From NCBI GenBank assembly GCA_009779295.1, contig WREN01000103.1, positions 1-7,602 on the forward strand: a stretch of 7,602 bases of DNA, given 5' to 3'. The notes below the pieces were generated by a model that had not been told where the DNA came from, searched no databases, and saw only the letters and a list, made by a program, of their open reading frames with translations. This document shows, in pieces, positions 6,724 through 7,602 of this stretch. Made by a program: the position numbers and the translations under genes. Source of the DNA: Oscillospiraceae bacterium (GTDB lineage Bacteria > Bacillota > Clostridia > Oscillospirales > CAG-272). Position 1 is the first letter of the stretch; the number at the start of each line of letters is the position of its first letter.

Positions 6724-7218
6724 ATGAAAAAAAATTTAACCACGGTACAATTTCGTGGGACAGCGGATCAGGAGGAGCAGCTAATTGCGGTGATTGATAA
6801 ATACCGCGGGACAAAAGGCGCGATGATGCCGGTATTGCAGGAAGCGCAGGACATCTACGGCTACCTTCCGATCGAAGTTCAAAAAATCATCGCAAATAAA
6901 ATGAATGTCTCCCTTGAGGAAATATATGGGATCACATCGTTTTATTCGCAGTTCGTTCTCAACCCCAAGGGGGAATTCTCAATAAGTGTATGTCTGGGTA
7001 CGGCTTGTTATGTTAAAGGTTCGCAGGATATATTGGAGGAAATCGTTTCTGAAATCGGCGTACAATCGGGAAGCACTTCATCAGACGGCAAATATTCGCT
7101 GGAAGCAACACGCTGCGTTGGCGCATGCGGGCTTGCTCCGGTTATGATTGTCAATGAAAACGTTTACGGCAGGGTCAAAAAAGAAGAAGTTGCCGGAATT
7201 CTCGCGAAGTACAAATAA
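6724..7218 (+). CDS. hndA: NuoE/HndA-like [2Fe-2S] subunit of an NAD(P)-linked hydrogenase or dehydrogenase
   Basis: This is a 164-residue, complete member of the 24-kDa (NuoE) family of thioredoxin-like [2Fe-2S] proteins. An N-terminal helical part (about 15-75, including AQDIYGYLP at 41-49 and ITSFYSQF at 70-77) is followed by the cluster domain, whose four ligands are all present: Cys90-x4-Cys95 (CLGTAC) and Cys131-x3-Cys135 (CVGAC, then GLAPVM). In clostridial operons this subunit passes electrons between the flavin/NAD(H) subunit and an [FeFe] hydrogenase, formate dehydrogenase or similar partner in the cytoplasm. The HndB-like gene that follows points to the hndABCD/hym-type arrangement rather than to respiratory complex I. 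It is the first gene after a terminator and promoter, so it starts the operon. The partner enzyme lies outside the window, so the exact complex is inferred. Confidence 0.92.
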   Translation: MKKNLTTVQFRGTADQEEQLIAVIDKYRGTKGAMMPVLQEAQDIYGYLPIEVQKIIANKMNVSLEEIYGITSFYSQFVLNPKGEFSISVCLGTACYVKGSQDILEEIVSEIGVQSGSTSSDGKYSLEATRCVGACGLAPVMIVNENVYGRVKKEEVAGILAKYK

Positions 7219-7234
7219 TGGAGGTGCTATTATA

Positions 7235-7602
7235 ATGACTAAAATAACAAGTTTGGATGATCTAAGCGCGATTAAAAGCAATAACATTCTAAGTTTAAGT
7301 GGAACACGTATTGTAGTCGGCATGGCTACATGCGGAATAGCGGCGGGAGCAGGTCCGGTATTTGACGCTGTTAATGCGGCTGTAACGGAATTAAATTTAA
7401 CGGATAAAGTAACCGTTACGCAAACCGGCTGCGTTGGTATATGCCAGTATGAACCGGTTTTCGAAGTATACGAACCTGATAAAGAGAGAGTTACTTATAT
7501 CCAAATGACTCCTGAAAAAGCAAAAAGAATAATTGAGGAACATATCGGCGGAGGAAAAGTGGTAACAGAATTTACCGTCGGTAATACAGAAAATACCGAT
7601 AA
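7235..7602 (+). CDS. hndB: HndB-like thioredoxin-fold [2Fe-2S] protein, 3' end outside window
   Basis: The 122 visible residues run off the window edge with no stop; family members are about 120-130 residues, so nearly all of it is here. The start at 7235 has GGAGG (7220-7224) 10 bases upstream and lies 16 bases after the hndA-like stop. Residues 24-42 contain RIVVGMATCGIAAGAG (25-40, Cys33), then V-T-Q-T-G-Cys66-VGI-Cys70 and EPVFEVYEP (73-81). The GMATCGIAAGA and TGCVGIC-x-x-EP patterns are those of HndB, the small ferredoxin-like subunit that matches the N-terminal domain of NuoF-like proteins in NADP-reducing hydrogenase. Only three Cys are visible; the place of a CxxxxC partner to Cys33 is Gly38. 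A NuoF/HndC-like gene and a catalytic subunit are expected downstream. Confidence 0.85.
   Translation, partial: MTKITSLDDLSAIKSNNILSLSGTRIVVGMATCGIAAGAGPVFDAVNAAVTELNLTDKVTVTQTGCVGICQYEPVFEVYEPDKERVTYIQMTPEKAKRIIEEHIGGGKVVTEFTVGNTENTD

Overview
The window looks like chromosomal DNA of a low- to mid-GC anaerobic Firmicute of the clostridial type. The reasons are strong AGGAGG-type ribosome binding sites, closely packed genes all on the + strand, a Firmicute-style phosphate-binding-protein-like lipoprotein, and the start of a NADH/hydrogenase operon of the kind found in fermentative Clostridia. The genus cannot be fixed from this sequence.

Layout, left to right. (1) Positions 1-1684 hold a two-gene Nat-type ABC exporter: the C-terminal part of the ATPase, cut by the window edge, and a complete ABC-2 permease overlapping it by 8 bases. 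(2) Positions 1692-3272 encode a lipoprotein with a PstS-like ligand-binding domain and a C-terminal region of about 190 residues that I do not recognise. It starts 7 bases after the permease and is probably cotranscribed with it. (3) Positions 3296-3785 hold a BrnT/BrnA toxin-antitoxin pair. The toxin gene has a one-base frameshift in an A tract; the antitoxin is intact and overlaps the toxin stop as ATGA. (4) Positions 3802-6582 encode a 926-residue protein with the full layout of a P2-type cation ATPase. Its signature catalytic motifs are replaced: the phosphorylated Asp of DKTG is Pro, TGES is SVT, the GDGxND hinge is GRELDE, and the M5 Glu is Arg. The frame is open throughout. A strong terminator follows. 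(5) From 6661 a new promoter drives a NuoE/HndA-like [2Fe-2S] subunit and an HndB-like small [2Fe-2S] protein that runs off the right edge. These should be the first genes of an NAD(P)-linked or electron-bifurcating [FeFe] hydrogenase operon.

The exporter and the lipoprotein form one probable unit at the cell envelope. The toxin-antitoxin pair sits between that unit and the P-type ATPase homologue in AT-rich DNA and may be an insertion. The hydrogenase operon is transcriptionally separate. The main point of interest is the apparent pseudo-ATPase: a large, intact P-type pump scaffold that, by its motifs, should neither form nor hydrolyse the phosphoenzyme. I know of no established function for such a protein.
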